A stretch of 64,000 nt of DNA from Pseudomonas songnenensis. Lineage in GTDB: Bacteria > Pseudomonadota > Gammaproteobacteria > Pseudomonadales > Pseudomonadaceae. The stretch spans positions 256,673 to 320,672 of the forward strand of contig NZ_RFFN01000004.1 in the NCBI RefSeq assembly GCF_003696315.1, given 5' to 3'. The position numbers and the translations under genes were made by a program. The notes under the pieces are model-generated. The model made no database searches. It was not told where the DNA came from and saw only the letters and a program-made list of their open reading frames with translations. The first letter of the stretch is position 1. Every line of letters starts with the position of its first letter. Below are positions 26,785-35,145 of the stretch, in pieces.

Positions 26785-27913
26785 GTTCCACCCCCTGACT
26801 GGCCTGTCGGGCGATCAGCGTGCCTTGCGGGCGCGTGGCATCCTGCGCCAGTTCAACGGCCTGACGAATGAGCTGGTGATGTGGGGATTTACTGCAGGCC
26901 GGATCGGTGTTGGCTCCGTTGCCGGTCAGCAGCAGCGCCTGGCAGCGGCAGCCGCCAAAATCCTTCTCTTTCTCGTCACAACTGCGGCAGGGCTCGGGCA
27001 TCCAGGTGTCGCCGCGGTAGAGGTTGAATACCGGCGAGTCGTGCCAGATCTGCTCCAGTCGCTGGTCTCGCACGTTGGGGAAAGTGAGGTTCTTGAAGTT
27101 GCTCGCCTGGGAGCAGGGCAGCACGTTGCCGTTTGGCGCGATGGTGACGTGAATCGCGCCCCAGCCGTTCATGCAGGCTTTGGGACGACCTTCGTAATAG
27201 TCGGGGATGACGAAGAAGATGGTCAGGCGATCGCCAACACGCTCGCGTGCCTTGTGCACCTCGTGTTCGGCTTTTTGCAGTTCGGCATGGGTCGGCATCA
27301 GCGCATCGCGGTTGAGCAGCGCCCAGTTGTAGTACTGCACGTTCGCCAGTTCGAGGTACTCGACGCCCAGCTCGACGGCGAACTCGATGATGTCCGGCAC
27401 CTGAGCGATGTTCTGCCGGGTGATCGGCACATTGAGCACCATGGGGAAGTCCATAGACTTGATCAGCCGCGCCATGCGCAGTTTGCGCTCCAGGGCATCG
27501 ACGCCGGCCAGCTGACGTGCCACGTCGCGGTCGGTGGACTGAAAACCGAGCTGGATGTGGCGCAGCCCCGCATCCTTCAGAGCGCGCAGGCGCGCCTCGG
27601 TCAGTCCTATGCCGGACGTGATCAGGTTGGTGTAGTAGCCCATGCGATCAGCCTCGGCGACCAGCGTTTCGAGGTCCTTGCGCAGCGTGGGCTCGCCGCC
27701 GGAGAAACCGATTTGCATCGCGCCCATGGCGCGGGCCTGGGCCATCACGTCGATCCATTCGGCGGTGCTCAGCTCGTCGTGACGGTAATCGGCGAAGTTG
27801 CGTGGGTTGCTGCAGAACACGCACTGCAGTGGGCATTGGTAGGTCAGTTCCAGCAATAGCCAGACCGGGTTGCCGCTGCCATCAAGCCTTAGCTCGGATC
27901 CAGCCCTTGCCAT
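26768..27913 (-). CDS. PqqE-like radical SAM/SPASM enzyme (second set)
   Basis: A 381-residue paralogue of PqqE, the enzyme that links Glu and Tyr side chains of PqqA. The radical SAM cluster motif is C27-x3-C31-x2-C34. FSGGEPT follows, and the SPASM region keeps the PqqE cysteine pattern ([36 protein letters not shown]). The start ATG 27913 follows GGAGG and overlaps the PqqD-like gene by 32 bp, as pqqD and pqqE do in the ordinary operon. It probably crosslinks the PqqA-like peptide at 28232-28306. It differs from the PqqE at 33991 most in the substrate-side middle region. Confidence 0.9.
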   Translation of the reverse strand: MARAGSELRLDGSGNPVWLLLELTYQCPLQCVFCSNPRNFADYRHDELSTAEWIDVMAQARAMGAMQIGFSGGEPTLRKDLETLVAEADRMGYYTNLITSGIGLTEARLRALKDAGLRHIQLGFQSTDRDVARQLAGVDALERKLRMARLIKSMDFPMVLNVPITRQNIAQVPDIIEFAVELGVEYLELANVQYYNWALLNRDALMPTHAELQKAEHEVHKARERVGDRLTIFFVIPDYYEGRPKACMNGWGAIHVTIAPNGNVLPCSQASNFKNLTFPNVRDQRLEQIWHDSPVFNLYRGDTWMPEPCRSCDEKEKDFGGCRCQALLLTGNGANTDPACSKSPHHQLIRQAVELAQDATRPQGTLIARQASQGVELEIAP

Positions 27914-28175
27914 GGGATACCTCCAGGAAATTCAGGACGCCGTTGCGAATCGCGTCGATATCGGATGCGTTGTAGCTAAGCGCGAGCTGATCGATCAGCT
28001 CGGCGACACTGGTCTTGCCGTCGCAGCGCAGCAGAACCTGGCCGCCGGTGGCGTTCAGCTTGACGATGCCCTCGGGGTAGAGCAGCACGTGAGCCTGCTG
28101 CGAGTCCTCCCAGCGAAATAGGAATGGCGGGCGGATCTCGTAGCAGCGGGCGGGTGAAATACTTGTTGTTGTCAT
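27882..28175 (-). CDS. PqqD-like peptide carrier (second set)
   Basis: A 97-residue member of the PqqD/RRE family, which holds the leader of a precursor peptide for the radical SAM partner. Family marks are [27 protein letters not shown] and a C-terminal winged-helix region. I chose ATG 28175 because GAGGAA lies 6 nt upstream; the in-frame ATG at 28181 would sit directly on that site. It lies between the peptide gene and the PqqE-like gene, overlapping the latter. About one third longer strands and different surface residues from the PqqD at 33741 suggest separate partner choice. Confidence 0.88.
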   Translation of the reverse strand: MTTTSISPARCYEIRPPFLFRWEDSQQAHVLLYPEGIVKLNATGGQVLLRCDGKTSVAELIDQLALSYNASDIDAIRNGVLNFLEVSHGKGWIRAKA

Positions 28176-28193
28176 GTCCATTTCCTCGCTCGG

Positions 28194-28223
28194 CCGGCGT
28201 GACGGCATAGGCGATCACGCCGG
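28194..28223 (-). promoter_or_regulatory. Hairpin between the PqqA-like peptide and PqqD-like gene
   Basis: A perfect 9-bp inverted repeat (CCGGCGTGA at 28194-28202, TCACGCCGG at 28215-28223) with a 12-nt loop lies just after the peptide stop and before the ribosome-binding site of the next gene. It parallels the hairpin between pqqA and pqqB and could favour excess precursor transcript. Confidence 0.65.
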
Positions 28224-28231
28224 ACAGGGGC

Positions 28232-28306
28232 TCAGCGCACGTAGACGTACGCGGTGACTTCGAAGCCCAGACGCAGGTCGCAGAAGTCCGGATCGATCCA
28301 CTGCAT
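28232..28306 (-). CDS. PqqA-like precursor peptide (second set)
   Basis: A 24-residue peptide starting at ATG 28306 after AGGAGA. It shares with PqqA (31780-31851) the early Trp, Pro-x-Phe-x-Asp, the Arg, and the core GFEVT-x-Y. Thus E16 and Y20 occupy the Glu-x3-Tyr positions that PQQ synthesis joins. It differs by an extra N-terminal residue, Cys9, a second tyrosine (Y22) and the tail VYVR. It heads the minus-strand operon with its own PqqD- and PqqE-like genes. It is almost surely the substrate of that enzyme; the final product is unknown. Confidence 0.88.
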   Translation of the reverse strand: MQWIDPDFCDLRLGFEVTAYVYVR

Positions 28307-28717
28307 GGCGTATCTCCTCATCGGTTGTTGTCAGGAAAAGCGATGTCGCACCCCGAAGCTAAGGCGCTTTGCCAGGGTGGCTAATAAGACTTTGGGGGCG
28401 GTTTTGCCGGCTTTTGGTCGCGCTTTTCTTGCGTTACAGAAAAATCTGCGCTGGGGGTCGGCGGCCTTGTTCGGCGTCATTTTTGTTATGGGTAGACCGT
28501 TTTAGTCTGCCCGGCTTTTTTGCACTCGATTCATGGTGCAAGCTGGGCCGCAACGGCCGGCGCATCGGCCTCTGCGCCTTGGCATCTACTACCAAATGAG
28601 GAGTCCTCCGCTGCCATGGGTGCATACCGGAGCGAAGACTGCGCTGCCTAAGATCGGTCCATGTCCTGTGCACTTTCCGGCACAGGCTCCGACAAAGCAG
28701 AAGAAGAGAGGCCCATC
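28307..28717. other. Divergent control region of the PQQ-like operon and exaC
   Basis: About 410 bp between the divergent PqqA-like gene and exaC. It must hold both promoters. I found no convincing sigma-70 or sigma-54 pair, and no ORF with a good start. Downstream of 28430 there are T-rich and GC-rich patches but no clear repeat. Confidence 0.5.
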
Positions 28718-30238
28718 ATGATCTACGCCCAGCCCGGTACCCCAGGCGCCGTCGTATCCTTCAAGCCGCGCTACGGCAACTACATCGGTGGCGAATTCGT
28801 CCCGCCGGTCAAAGGCGAGTACTTCGTCAACACCTCGCCGGTGAATGGTGAGGTCATCGCCGAGTTCCCGCGTTCGGGCGCCGAAGACATCGAAAAAGCG
28901 CTGGACGCCGCGCATGCTGCCGCTGACGCCTGGGGCAAGACGTCGGTGCAGGACCGCGCACTGATTCTGCTGAAGATCGCCGACCGTATCGAAGCCAACC
29001 TGGAAAAGCTTGCAGTCGCCGAAACCTGGGACAACGGCAAGGCCGTTCGTGAAACCCTGAACGCCGACGTACCGCTGGCCGCTGACCACTTCCGCTACTT
29101 CGCGGGCTGCATCCGTGCCCAGGAAGGCAGCGCTGCGGAGATCAACGAGCACACCGCGGCCTATCACTTCCATGAGCCGCTGGGCGTCGTCGGCCAGATC
29201 ATCCCGTGGAACTTCCCGTTGCTGATGGCCGCCTGGAAACTGGCTCCGGCCCTGGCTGCCGGTAACTGCATCGTGCTCAAACCGGCCGAGCAGACCCCGC
29301 TGTCGATCATGGTATTCATCGAAGTCGTCGGTGACCTGCTGCCGCCGGGCGTACTGAACATCGTCCAGGGCTTCGGTCGCGAAGCTGGTCAGGCGCTGGC
29401 CACCAGCACCCGCATCGCCAAGATCGCCTTTACTGGCTCGACCCCGGTCGGCTCGCACATCATGCGCTGCGCCGCCGAGAACATCATTCCGAGCACCGTG
29501 GAGCTGGGTGGCAAGAGCCCGAACATCTTCTTCGAAGACATCATGAATGCAGAGCCTGCGTTCATCGAGAAAGCCGCTGAAGGTCTGGTACTGGCCTTCT
29601 TCAACCAGGGTGAGGTCTGCACCTGCCCGTCGCGTGCGCTGATTCAGGAATCGATCTTCGAGCCCTTCATGGAAGTGGTGATGAAGAAGATCAAGGCGAT
29701 CAAGCGTGGCAACCCGCTGGATACCGACACCATGGTCGGCGCCCAGGCGTCCGAGCAGCAGTTCGACAAGATCCTTTCCTACATGGAAATCGCCCAGCAG
29801 GAAGGTGCGCAGATCCTCACCGGCGGCGCCGCCGAGAAGCTCGACGGTGGCCTGGCTTCCGGCTACTACGTGCAGCCGACCCTGATCAAGGGCCACAACA
29901 AGATGCGCGTGTTCCAGGAAGAAATCTTCGGACCCGTAGTCGGTGTTGCGACCTTCAAGGACGAGGCTGAAGCGCTGGCGATTGCCAACGACACCGAGTT
30001 TGGCCTGGGTGCCGGCGTCTGGACTCGCGATATCAACCGCGCCTATCGCATGGGCCGTGGCATCAAGGCCGGCCGCGTCTGGACCAACTGCTACCACCTG
30101 TACCCGGCGCATGCCGCCTTCGGTGGCTACAAGAAGTCCGGCGTCGGTCGCGAGACCCACAAGATGATGCTCGACCACTATCAGCAGACCAAGAACCTGC
30201 TGATCAGCTACGACATCAATCCACTCGGATTCTTCTGA
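28718..30238 (+). CDS. exaC: NAD-dependent acetaldehyde dehydrogenase
   Basis: Oxidises acetaldehyde, made from ethanol by PQQ alcohol dehydrogenases, to acetate. It has 506 residues, matching ExaC. The NAD-binding loop FTGSTPVG, the general base in VELGGKSPN and catalytic C301 in NQGEVCTC are visible. ATG 28718 follows AGAAGAGAGG; the frame is open further upstream. Its place next to two PqqA/D/E sets and ercA-ercS' fits an alcohol-oxidation locus. A terminator follows. Confidence 0.93.
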   Translation: MIYAQPGTPGAVVSFKPRYGNYIGGEFVPPVKGEYFVNTSPVNGEVIAEFPRSGAEDIEKALDAAHAAADAWGKTSVQDRALILLKIADRIEANLEKLAVAETWDNGKAVRETLNADVPLAADHFRYFAGCIRAQEGSAAEINEHTAAYHFHEPLGVVGQIIPWNFPLLMAAWKLAPALAAGNCIVLKPAEQTPLSIMVFIEVVGDLLPPGVLNIVQGFGREAGQALATSTRIAKIAFTGSTPVGSHIMRCAAENIIPSTVELGGKSPNIFFEDIMNAEPAFIEKAAEGLVLAFFNQGEVCTCPSRALIQESIFEPFMEVVMKKIKAIKRGNPLDTDTMVGAQASEQQFDKILSYMEIAQQEGAQILTGGAAEKLDGGLASGYYVQPTLIKGHNKMRVFQEEIFGPVVGVATFKDEAEALAIANDTEFGLGAGVWTRDINRAYRMGRGIKAGRVWTNCYHLYPAHAAFGGYKKSGVGRETHKMMLDHYQQTKNLLISYDINPLGFF

Positions 30239-30246
30239 TGAGGGCC

Positions 30247-30280
30247 CCGGCGCGTTAGCTCCAGCGCGCCGGCTTATTTT
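30247..30280 (+). terminator. Terminator after exaC
   Basis: The 8-bp stem CCGGCGCG / CGCGCCGG is followed by CTTATTTT. Confidence 0.7.
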
Positions 30281-30482
30281 GCTATGCACGTCATGTGCAG
30301 GAACCTGCGCCGCTTCTGCTGTAATCCCCCTCGAACCGAGCGCAAGGTTCCTATCGCAACGCGGCTCCGGCCGCGTTTTTTTATGGGCGAAAGGCAACCA
30401 GCCATCGCGCTCATCGAACTACCGGTCACCGATACGCCTCCCATCAGCATGCCCCCAATATCGGCTGGATAAGGAGAGCACC

Positions 30483-31601
30483 ATGTCGCAGCTGTTCGAA
30501 CCCTACACACTGAAGCATCTGAGTCTGCGCAATCGTGCAGCAGTCGCACCCATGACCCGAGTCAGCGCCGAAGCTGAAGGTGCCGCCAACGAGCTGATGC
30601 GTGACTACTACGCATCGTTCGCCAAGGGTGGGTTTGCGCTCGTCATCAGCGAAGGCATCTATACCGATACGGCCTTCAGCCAGGGCTACTTCAACCAGCC
30701 GGGGCTTGCTACCGACGCGCACCGGGATAGCTGGCGGATAGCCGTCGACGCCGTGCACGACGCTGGAGCCGCTTTCGTTGCCCAACTCATGCACGGGGGC
30801 GCGCAGACCCAGGGCAATATCCACCATGCCCGCCATATTGCGCCTTCGGCCGTGCAGCCCAGCGGGTCCCAGCTGACCTTCTACGGCGGCGAGGGTCCTT
30901 ATGCGACTCCGGCCGAAATGAACGATCAGGAGATTCAGGAGGCCATCCAGGGATTTGCCCAGGCCGCGCGCCGTGCGCGCGAGGCTGGGTTCGACGGCGT
31001 CGAACTGCATGGCGCCAATGGCTACCTGCTGCACGAGTTCATCAGCGCCGAATTCAATCAGCGACTTGATCAGTGGGGCGGCGACTACCTGCAGCGCCTG
31101 AATATGCCTCTCGCGGTTATTCGCGCCGTGCGCGCCGAGGTTGGTGATGAGTTCGTGGTTGGAATGCGCCTTTCCCAGAGCATGGTGTGCAACGCTCAAC
31201 TGAAATGGGAGGGTGGAATCGAGGAGGCGCGCCAGCGCTTCCGCGCACTGGCCGATGCCGGGCTCGATTATCTGCATCTGACCGAGCCTGATGCCGCTGC
31301 ACCGGCGTTTGGCGAGGGGCCGAGTTTCGCTGCCATCGCCAGGAGCTGCGTCTCCATCCCCGTCATTGGTAACGGCGGCATCGTCACCGGCGAGCAGGCA
31401 GAGGGCTTGCTCGATCGTGGTGACATGGACCTGGTTGCCGTAGGCAAGGCGGCGCTGGCGAACAATGACTGGCCACAGCGTATCCAGCAGGGATTGGCGC
31501 TCAGCAAGTTCGACGGCGCGATGTTCGTTCCCATGGCGACGATTACCAACGAACTTGCCTGGCGAAACGCCAATGATCGGCCCGCGCTGGGTTCGGGTTG
31601 A
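30483..31601 (+). CDS. Old Yellow Enzyme-family NADH:flavin oxidoreductase
   Basis: A 372-residue FMN TIM-barrel enzyme of the OYE/2,4-dienoyl-CoA reductase-type family. Family motifs are PMTRVSAE near the N-terminus, QLMHGGAQ, and GFDGVELHGANGYLLHEF for the substrate and flavin face, then VIGNGGI and DLVAVGKAALANNDWP for the FMN phosphate. The C-terminal 4Fe-4S/FAD half of larger relatives is absent. It lies between exaC and pqqA, in the same direction, with its own RBS (AAGGAG). The substrate is unknown; an electrophilic alkene is the family default. Confidence 0.85.
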   Translation: MSQLFEPYTLKHLSLRNRAAVAPMTRVSAEAEGAANELMRDYYASFAKGGFALVISEGIYTDTAFSQGYFNQPGLATDAHRDSWRIAVDAVHDAGAAFVAQLMHGGAQTQGNIHHARHIAPSAVQPSGSQLTFYGGEGPYATPAEMNDQEIQEAIQGFAQAARRAREAGFDGVELHGANGYLLHEFISAEFNQRLDQWGGDYLQRLNMPLAVIRAVRAEVGDEFVVGMRLSQSMVCNAQLKWEGGIEEARQRFRALADAGLDYLHLTEPDAAAPAFGEGPSFAAIARSCVSIPVIGNGGIVTGEQAEGLLDRGDMDLVAVGKAALANNDWPQRIQQGLALSKFDGAMFVPMATITNELAWRNANDRPALGSG

Positions 31602-31779
31602 CAGCCTCTCGCCACAGGCGTTAGCTGAAAGAGAAACGGTGTAACAACGGACGGCCGTCTGTCGGGCACTACCAAGGCACGGCGCTGTCTCCTTCCAAAG
31701 TACCATTCTGCTTCAGGCAGAACAGGGGGCTTAATTGGGCTGTCGGAATCTTCCGGCACCATAAAAAGAGGACCGACCT

Positions 31780-31851
31780 ATGTGGACTAAACCCGCCTTC
31801 ACCGACATGCGTATTGGTTTCGAAGTCACCATGTACTTCGCAAACCGTTGA
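31780..31851 (+). CDS. pqqA: PQQ precursor peptide
   Basis: A 23-residue ribosomal peptide whose Glu15 and Tyr19 (in GFEVTMY) become the pyrroloquinoline quinone skeleton. The sequence begins [11 protein letters not shown] and ends FANR, as in other pseudomonads. The RBS is AAGAGGA. A hairpin directly after the stop separates it from pqqB and probably raises precursor over enzyme levels. Confidence 0.96.
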   Translation: MWTKPAFTDMRIGFEVTMYFANR

Positions 31852-31857
31852 TCGATC

Positions 31858-31887
31858 AGCCCCGGCTCCGGCCGGGGCTTTGCTTTT
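31858..31887 (+). terminator. Attenuator between pqqA and pqqB
   Basis: The 9-bp stem AGCCCCGGC / GCCGGGGCT has a TCCG loop and a TTTGCTTTT tail. Since pqqB follows at 31899 with no room for a promoter, partial termination is likely. Confidence 0.8.
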
Positions 31888-31898
31888 GGGGGCTGTCC

Positions 31899-32810
31899 AT
31901 GTTTATCCGAATTCTCGGTTCCGCCGCGGGTGGAGGTTTTCCGCAGTGGAACTGCAACTGCGCCAACTGTGCCGGCCTGCGCGCCGGCACGCTCAACGCC
32001 AAGGCGCGTACGCAGTCGTCCATCGCCATCAGCGACAACGGTGTCGACTGGATTCTATGCAACGCGTCGCCGGACATCCGCGCCCAGCTGGAGTCCTTCC
32101 CGACCCTGCAGCCGGCCCGTGCGCCACGCGATACCGCCATCGGTGCGATCGTCCTGCTGGACAGCCAGATCGATCACACCACCGGCCTGCTGACGCTGCG
32201 CGAAGGCTGCCCGCATGAAGTCTGGTGCACCGAGATGGTCCATCAGGACCTGACCACCGGCTTCCCGCTGTTCAACATGCTGGAACACTGGAACGGCGGC
32301 CTGAAATGGAACCCCATCGCCCTGACCGGCAGCTTCAGCATTCCCTGCTGCCCGAACCTGCATATCACGCCGATCCCGTTGCGCAGCTCGGCGCCGCCGT
32401 ATTCGCCGCATCGTAACGATCCACATCCCGGCGACAACATCGGCCTGCTGATCGAGGATCGAAAAACCGGTGGCACGCTTTTCTATGCGCCGGGGCTGGG
32501 CAAGGTCAGCGACGAGTTGCTCGAAACCATGCGCCAGGCCGATTGCCTGCTGGTTGACGGCACCCTGTGGCGCGATGACGAAATGCAGGTGCGCGAAGTC
32601 GGCACCAAGCTCGGCAGCGAAATGGGGCATCTGCAGCAGAGCGGCCCGGGCGGCATGATCGAGGTGCTCGATGGCATGCCCGCGGTTCGCAAGATCCTCA
32701 TTCACATCAACAACACCAATCCGATCCTCGACGAGGATTCCGTCGAGCGCGAAATCCTCGGTGAGCACGGAATCGAAGTCGCCTTCGACGGCATGAACAT
32801 CGAGCTGTAG
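31899..32810 (+). CDS. pqqB: PQQ biosynthesis hydroxylase PqqB
   Basis: A metallo-beta-lactamase-fold iron enzyme that hydroxylates the tyrosine-derived ring of the excised Glu-Tyr crosslink. It has 303 residues, the normal length. [18 protein letters not shown] carries structural cysteines, and DSQIDHTTG and [13 protein letters not shown] form the metal site region. ATG 31899 gives the family N-terminus MFIRILGS. No counterpart exists in the minus-strand PQQ-like operon. Confidence 0.96.
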   Translation: MFIRILGSAAGGGFPQWNCNCANCAGLRAGTLNAKARTQSSIAISDNGVDWILCNASPDIRAQLESFPTLQPARAPRDTAIGAIVLLDSQIDHTTGLLTLREGCPHEVWCTEMVHQDLTTGFPLFNMLEHWNGGLKWNPIALTGSFSIPCCPNLHITPIPLRSSAPPYSPHRNDPHPGDNIGLLIEDRKTGGTLFYAPGLGKVSDELLETMRQADCLLVDGTLWRDDEMQVREVGTKLGSEMGHLQQSGPGGMIEVLDGMPAVRKILIHINNTNPILDEDSVEREILGEHGIEVAFDGMNIEL

Positions 32811-32895
32811 CGACGCGCTGCCAAGCGCGGCTACAGGCCGTGAGGCATCACGCGCAAAGAACAACGGAACGAGAAGAAAAAGGAACGACACCGTC

Positions 32896-33648
32896 ATGAA
32901 CCTGCCAGCCATGAGTCCCGCCGAATTCGAACAGGCGCTGCGCGCCAAAGGCGAGTACTACCACATCCATCACCCGTTCCATCGGGCCATGTATGCCGGC
33001 CAGGCGACGCGCGAGCAGATTCAGGGCTGGGTCGCCAATCGCTTTTACTACCAGGTCTGTATCCCGGTGAAGGACGCGGCGATCATGGCCAACTGTCCGG
33101 ACCGTGATACCCGGCGTGAGTGGATTCAACGCATCATCGACCATGACGGTGCGCCAGGCGAAGAGGGCGGCATCGAGGCGTGGCTGCGGCTGGCCGAAGC
33201 GGTCGGCCTGGATCGCGAGCAGGTGTTGTCGCAGGAACTTGTGCTGCCCGGCGTACGCTTCGCGGTGGACGCATATGTCAACTTCGCTCGCCGCGCCAGC
33301 TGGCAGGAAGCCGCGAGCAGCTCGCTGACCGAGCTCTTCGCTCCGACCATCCATCAATCCCGTCTGGATAGTTGGCCACAGCACTACCCGTGGATCGATG
33401 CATCCGGCTACGACTACTTCCGCAAGCGACTGAAGGAGGCGCGCCGCGACGTCGAGCACGGCCTGCGCATCACGCTGGACCACTACCGCACCCGCGACGC
33501 GCAGGAGCGTATGCTGGAAATCCTGCAGTTCAAGCTCGACGTGCTGTGGAGCATGCTCGACGCCATGAGCATGGCCTACGAGCTGGATCGCCCGCCGTAC
33601 CATACCGTGACCCGCGAGCGGATCTGGCACAAAGGCATCAGCGTCTAG
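32896..33648 (+). CDS. pqqC: PQQ synthase PqqC
   Basis: A cofactor-free oxidase that performs the final ring closure and eight-electron oxidation to PQQ. It has 250 residues. The heme-oxygenase-like all-helical fold is recognisable by [14 protein letters not shown] near the N-terminus and by [18 protein letters not shown]. It has its own RBS (AAAAAGGAA). There is no second copy in the window. Confidence 0.96.
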   Translation: MNLPAMSPAEFEQALRAKGEYYHIHHPFHRAMYAGQATREQIQGWVANRFYYQVCIPVKDAAIMANCPDRDTRREWIQRIIDHDGAPGEEGGIEAWLRLAEAVGLDREQVLSQELVLPGVRFAVDAYVNFARRASWQEAASSSLTELFAPTIHQSRLDSWPQHYPWIDASGYDYFRKRLKEARRDVEHGLRITLDHYRTRDAQERMLEILQFKLDVLWSMLDAMSMAYELDRPPYHTVTRERIWHKGISV

Positions 33649-33740
33649 GAGCGCGCGTCCACAGGTGGGCTCAGCCCACCGTCAGCGCGCACAATTGATT
33701 TGGCCGGGCTGCCCGCCTGCCTAATGGCGAGACAACGACC

Positions 33741-34019
33741 ATGAGCGATATCCAACTGACCGAGATTCCAGCCTTTCGCCGAGGTTACCGCTTCCAGTGG
33801 GAGCCGGCGCAGAACTGTCATGTACTTCTCTACCCGGAAGGCATGATCAAACTCAACGAAAGCGCCGCGGCAGTGCTGACCGAGGTGGATGGAACCCGCA
33901 GCGTCGGCGCAATCGTCGCCGACCTGCAGGCCCGCTACCCTGAGGCCGAAGGGATTCAAGAAGATATCGTCGCGTTTCTGGAGGTCGCCGTTGAACGGTT
34001 CTGGATCGAGCTTCGCTAA
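33741..34019 (+). CDS. pqqD: PQQ peptide chaperone PqqD
   Basis: A 92-residue carrier that binds PqqA and delivers it to PqqE. It has the PqqD signature [28 protein letters not shown] and a winged-helix C-terminal part. The end overlaps pqqE by 29 bp. Confidence 0.96.
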   Translation: MSDIQLTEIPAFRRGYRFQWEPAQNCHVLLYPEGMIKLNESAAAVLTEVDGTRSVGAIVADLQARYPEAEGIQEDIVAFLEVAVERFWIELR

Positions 34020-35145
34020 ACCCGGCTACGAGCCCGGCCCGCCGCTCTGGCTGCTGGCAGAGCTGACCTATCGCTGTCCGCTGCAGTGCCCGTACTGCTC
34101 CAATCCGCTGGACTTCGCCCGCAGTCACGACGAGCTGAGCACCGCCGAGTGGATCGACGTATTTCGCCAGGCGCGCGAAATGGGCGCGGCCCAGCTCGGC
34201 TTCTCCGGCGGTGAGCCGCTGGTGCGCCAGGATCTCGCCGAGCTGATCGCCGCAGCGCGCGGGCTCGGCTACTACACCAACCTGATCACCTCAGGCATCG
34301 GCCTCACCGAAGAGAAGATCGCCAGCTTCGCCGAGGCTGGCCTGGACCATATCCAGATCAGCTTTCAGGCCGCCGACGAGGAGGTGAACAACCTGCTTGC
34401 CGGTTCGCAGAAAGCGTTCGCTCACAAGCTGGAAATGGCCCGTGCGGTGAAGAAGCACGGCTATCCGATGGTGCTCAACTTCGTCACCCATCGGCACAAC
34501 ATCGACAACATCGAGCAGATCATCCGTCTGTGCATCGAGCTCGAGGCCGATTTCGTCGAACTGGCGACCTGCCAGTTCTACGGCTGGGCCGAGCTGAACC
34601 GTGCCGGATTGTTGCCAAGCAAGGAGCAGCTGGTGCGCGCCGAGCGCATCACCAACGAGTGGCGCGACAAGCTCGCCGCGGAAAACCATCCGTGCAAGCT
34701 GATCTTCGTCACGCCCGATTACTACGAGGAACGCCCGAAGGCCTGCATGAACGGCTGGGGCAATCTGTTCCTTGACATCACCCCGGACGGCACGGCGTTG
34801 CCTTGCCACAGTGCGCGGCAATTGCCGGTGGAATTTCCCAACGTGCGCGAGCACAGCATCGAGCACATCTGGCGACACTCCTTCGGCTTCAACAAGTTCC
34901 GCGGCTATGACTGGATGCCCGAGCCTTGTCGTAGCTGCGACGAGAAGGAGCGCGACTTCGGTGGCTGCCGTTGCCAGGCTTTCATGCTCACCGGCGACGC
35001 GGCCAATGCCGACCCGGTGTGCAGCAAGTCGATGCATCACGACATGATCCTTGCAGCGCGGGCGCAGGCCGAGCATGGCGCCCTGGGGCTCGAGCAGCTG
35101 CAACACCGCAACGAAAAGGCCTCCAGGCTGATCCTCAAGGTATGA
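33991..35145 (+). CDS. pqqE: PqqA crosslinking radical SAM enzyme PqqE
   Basis: Forms the carbon-carbon bond between Glu and Tyr of PqqA. It has 384 residues when read from TTG 33991, preceded by GAGG and overlapping pqqD; no ATG or GTG fits the conserved N-terminus. The radical SAM motif is C29-x3-C33-x2-C36, and SPASM cysteines lie in [31 protein letters not shown] and VCSKS. Its final codons overlap the next start (ATGA). Confidence 0.96.
   Translation: MNGSGSSFAKPGYEPGPPLWLLAELTYRCPLQCPYCSNPLDFARSHDELSTAEWIDVFRQAREMGAAQLGFSGGEPLVRQDLAELIAAARGLGYYTNLITSGIGLTEEKIASFAEAGLDHIQISFQAADEEVNNLLAGSQKAFAHKLEMARAVKKHGYPMVLNFVTHRHNIDNIEQIIRLCIELEADFVELATCQFYGWAELNRAGLLPSKEQLVRAERITNEWRDKLAAENHPCKLIFVTPDYYEERPKACMNGWGNLFLDITPDGTALPCHSARQLPVEFPNVREHSIEHIWRHSFGFNKFRGYDWMPEPCRSCDEKERDFGGCRCQAFMLTGDAANADPVCSKSMHHDMILAARAQAEHGALGLEQLQHRNEKASRLILKV

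Noticed and set aside
28400-28570. Possible sigma-54 promoter between the PQQ-like operon and exaC
   Set aside because: GG and GC pairs occur at various spacings, but none matches the TGGCAC-N5-TTGC form well enough.
28589-30397. 602-codon minus-strand frame opposite exaC
   Set aside because: A mirror of the aldehyde dehydrogenase codons in a high-GC gene; no start signal or family features.
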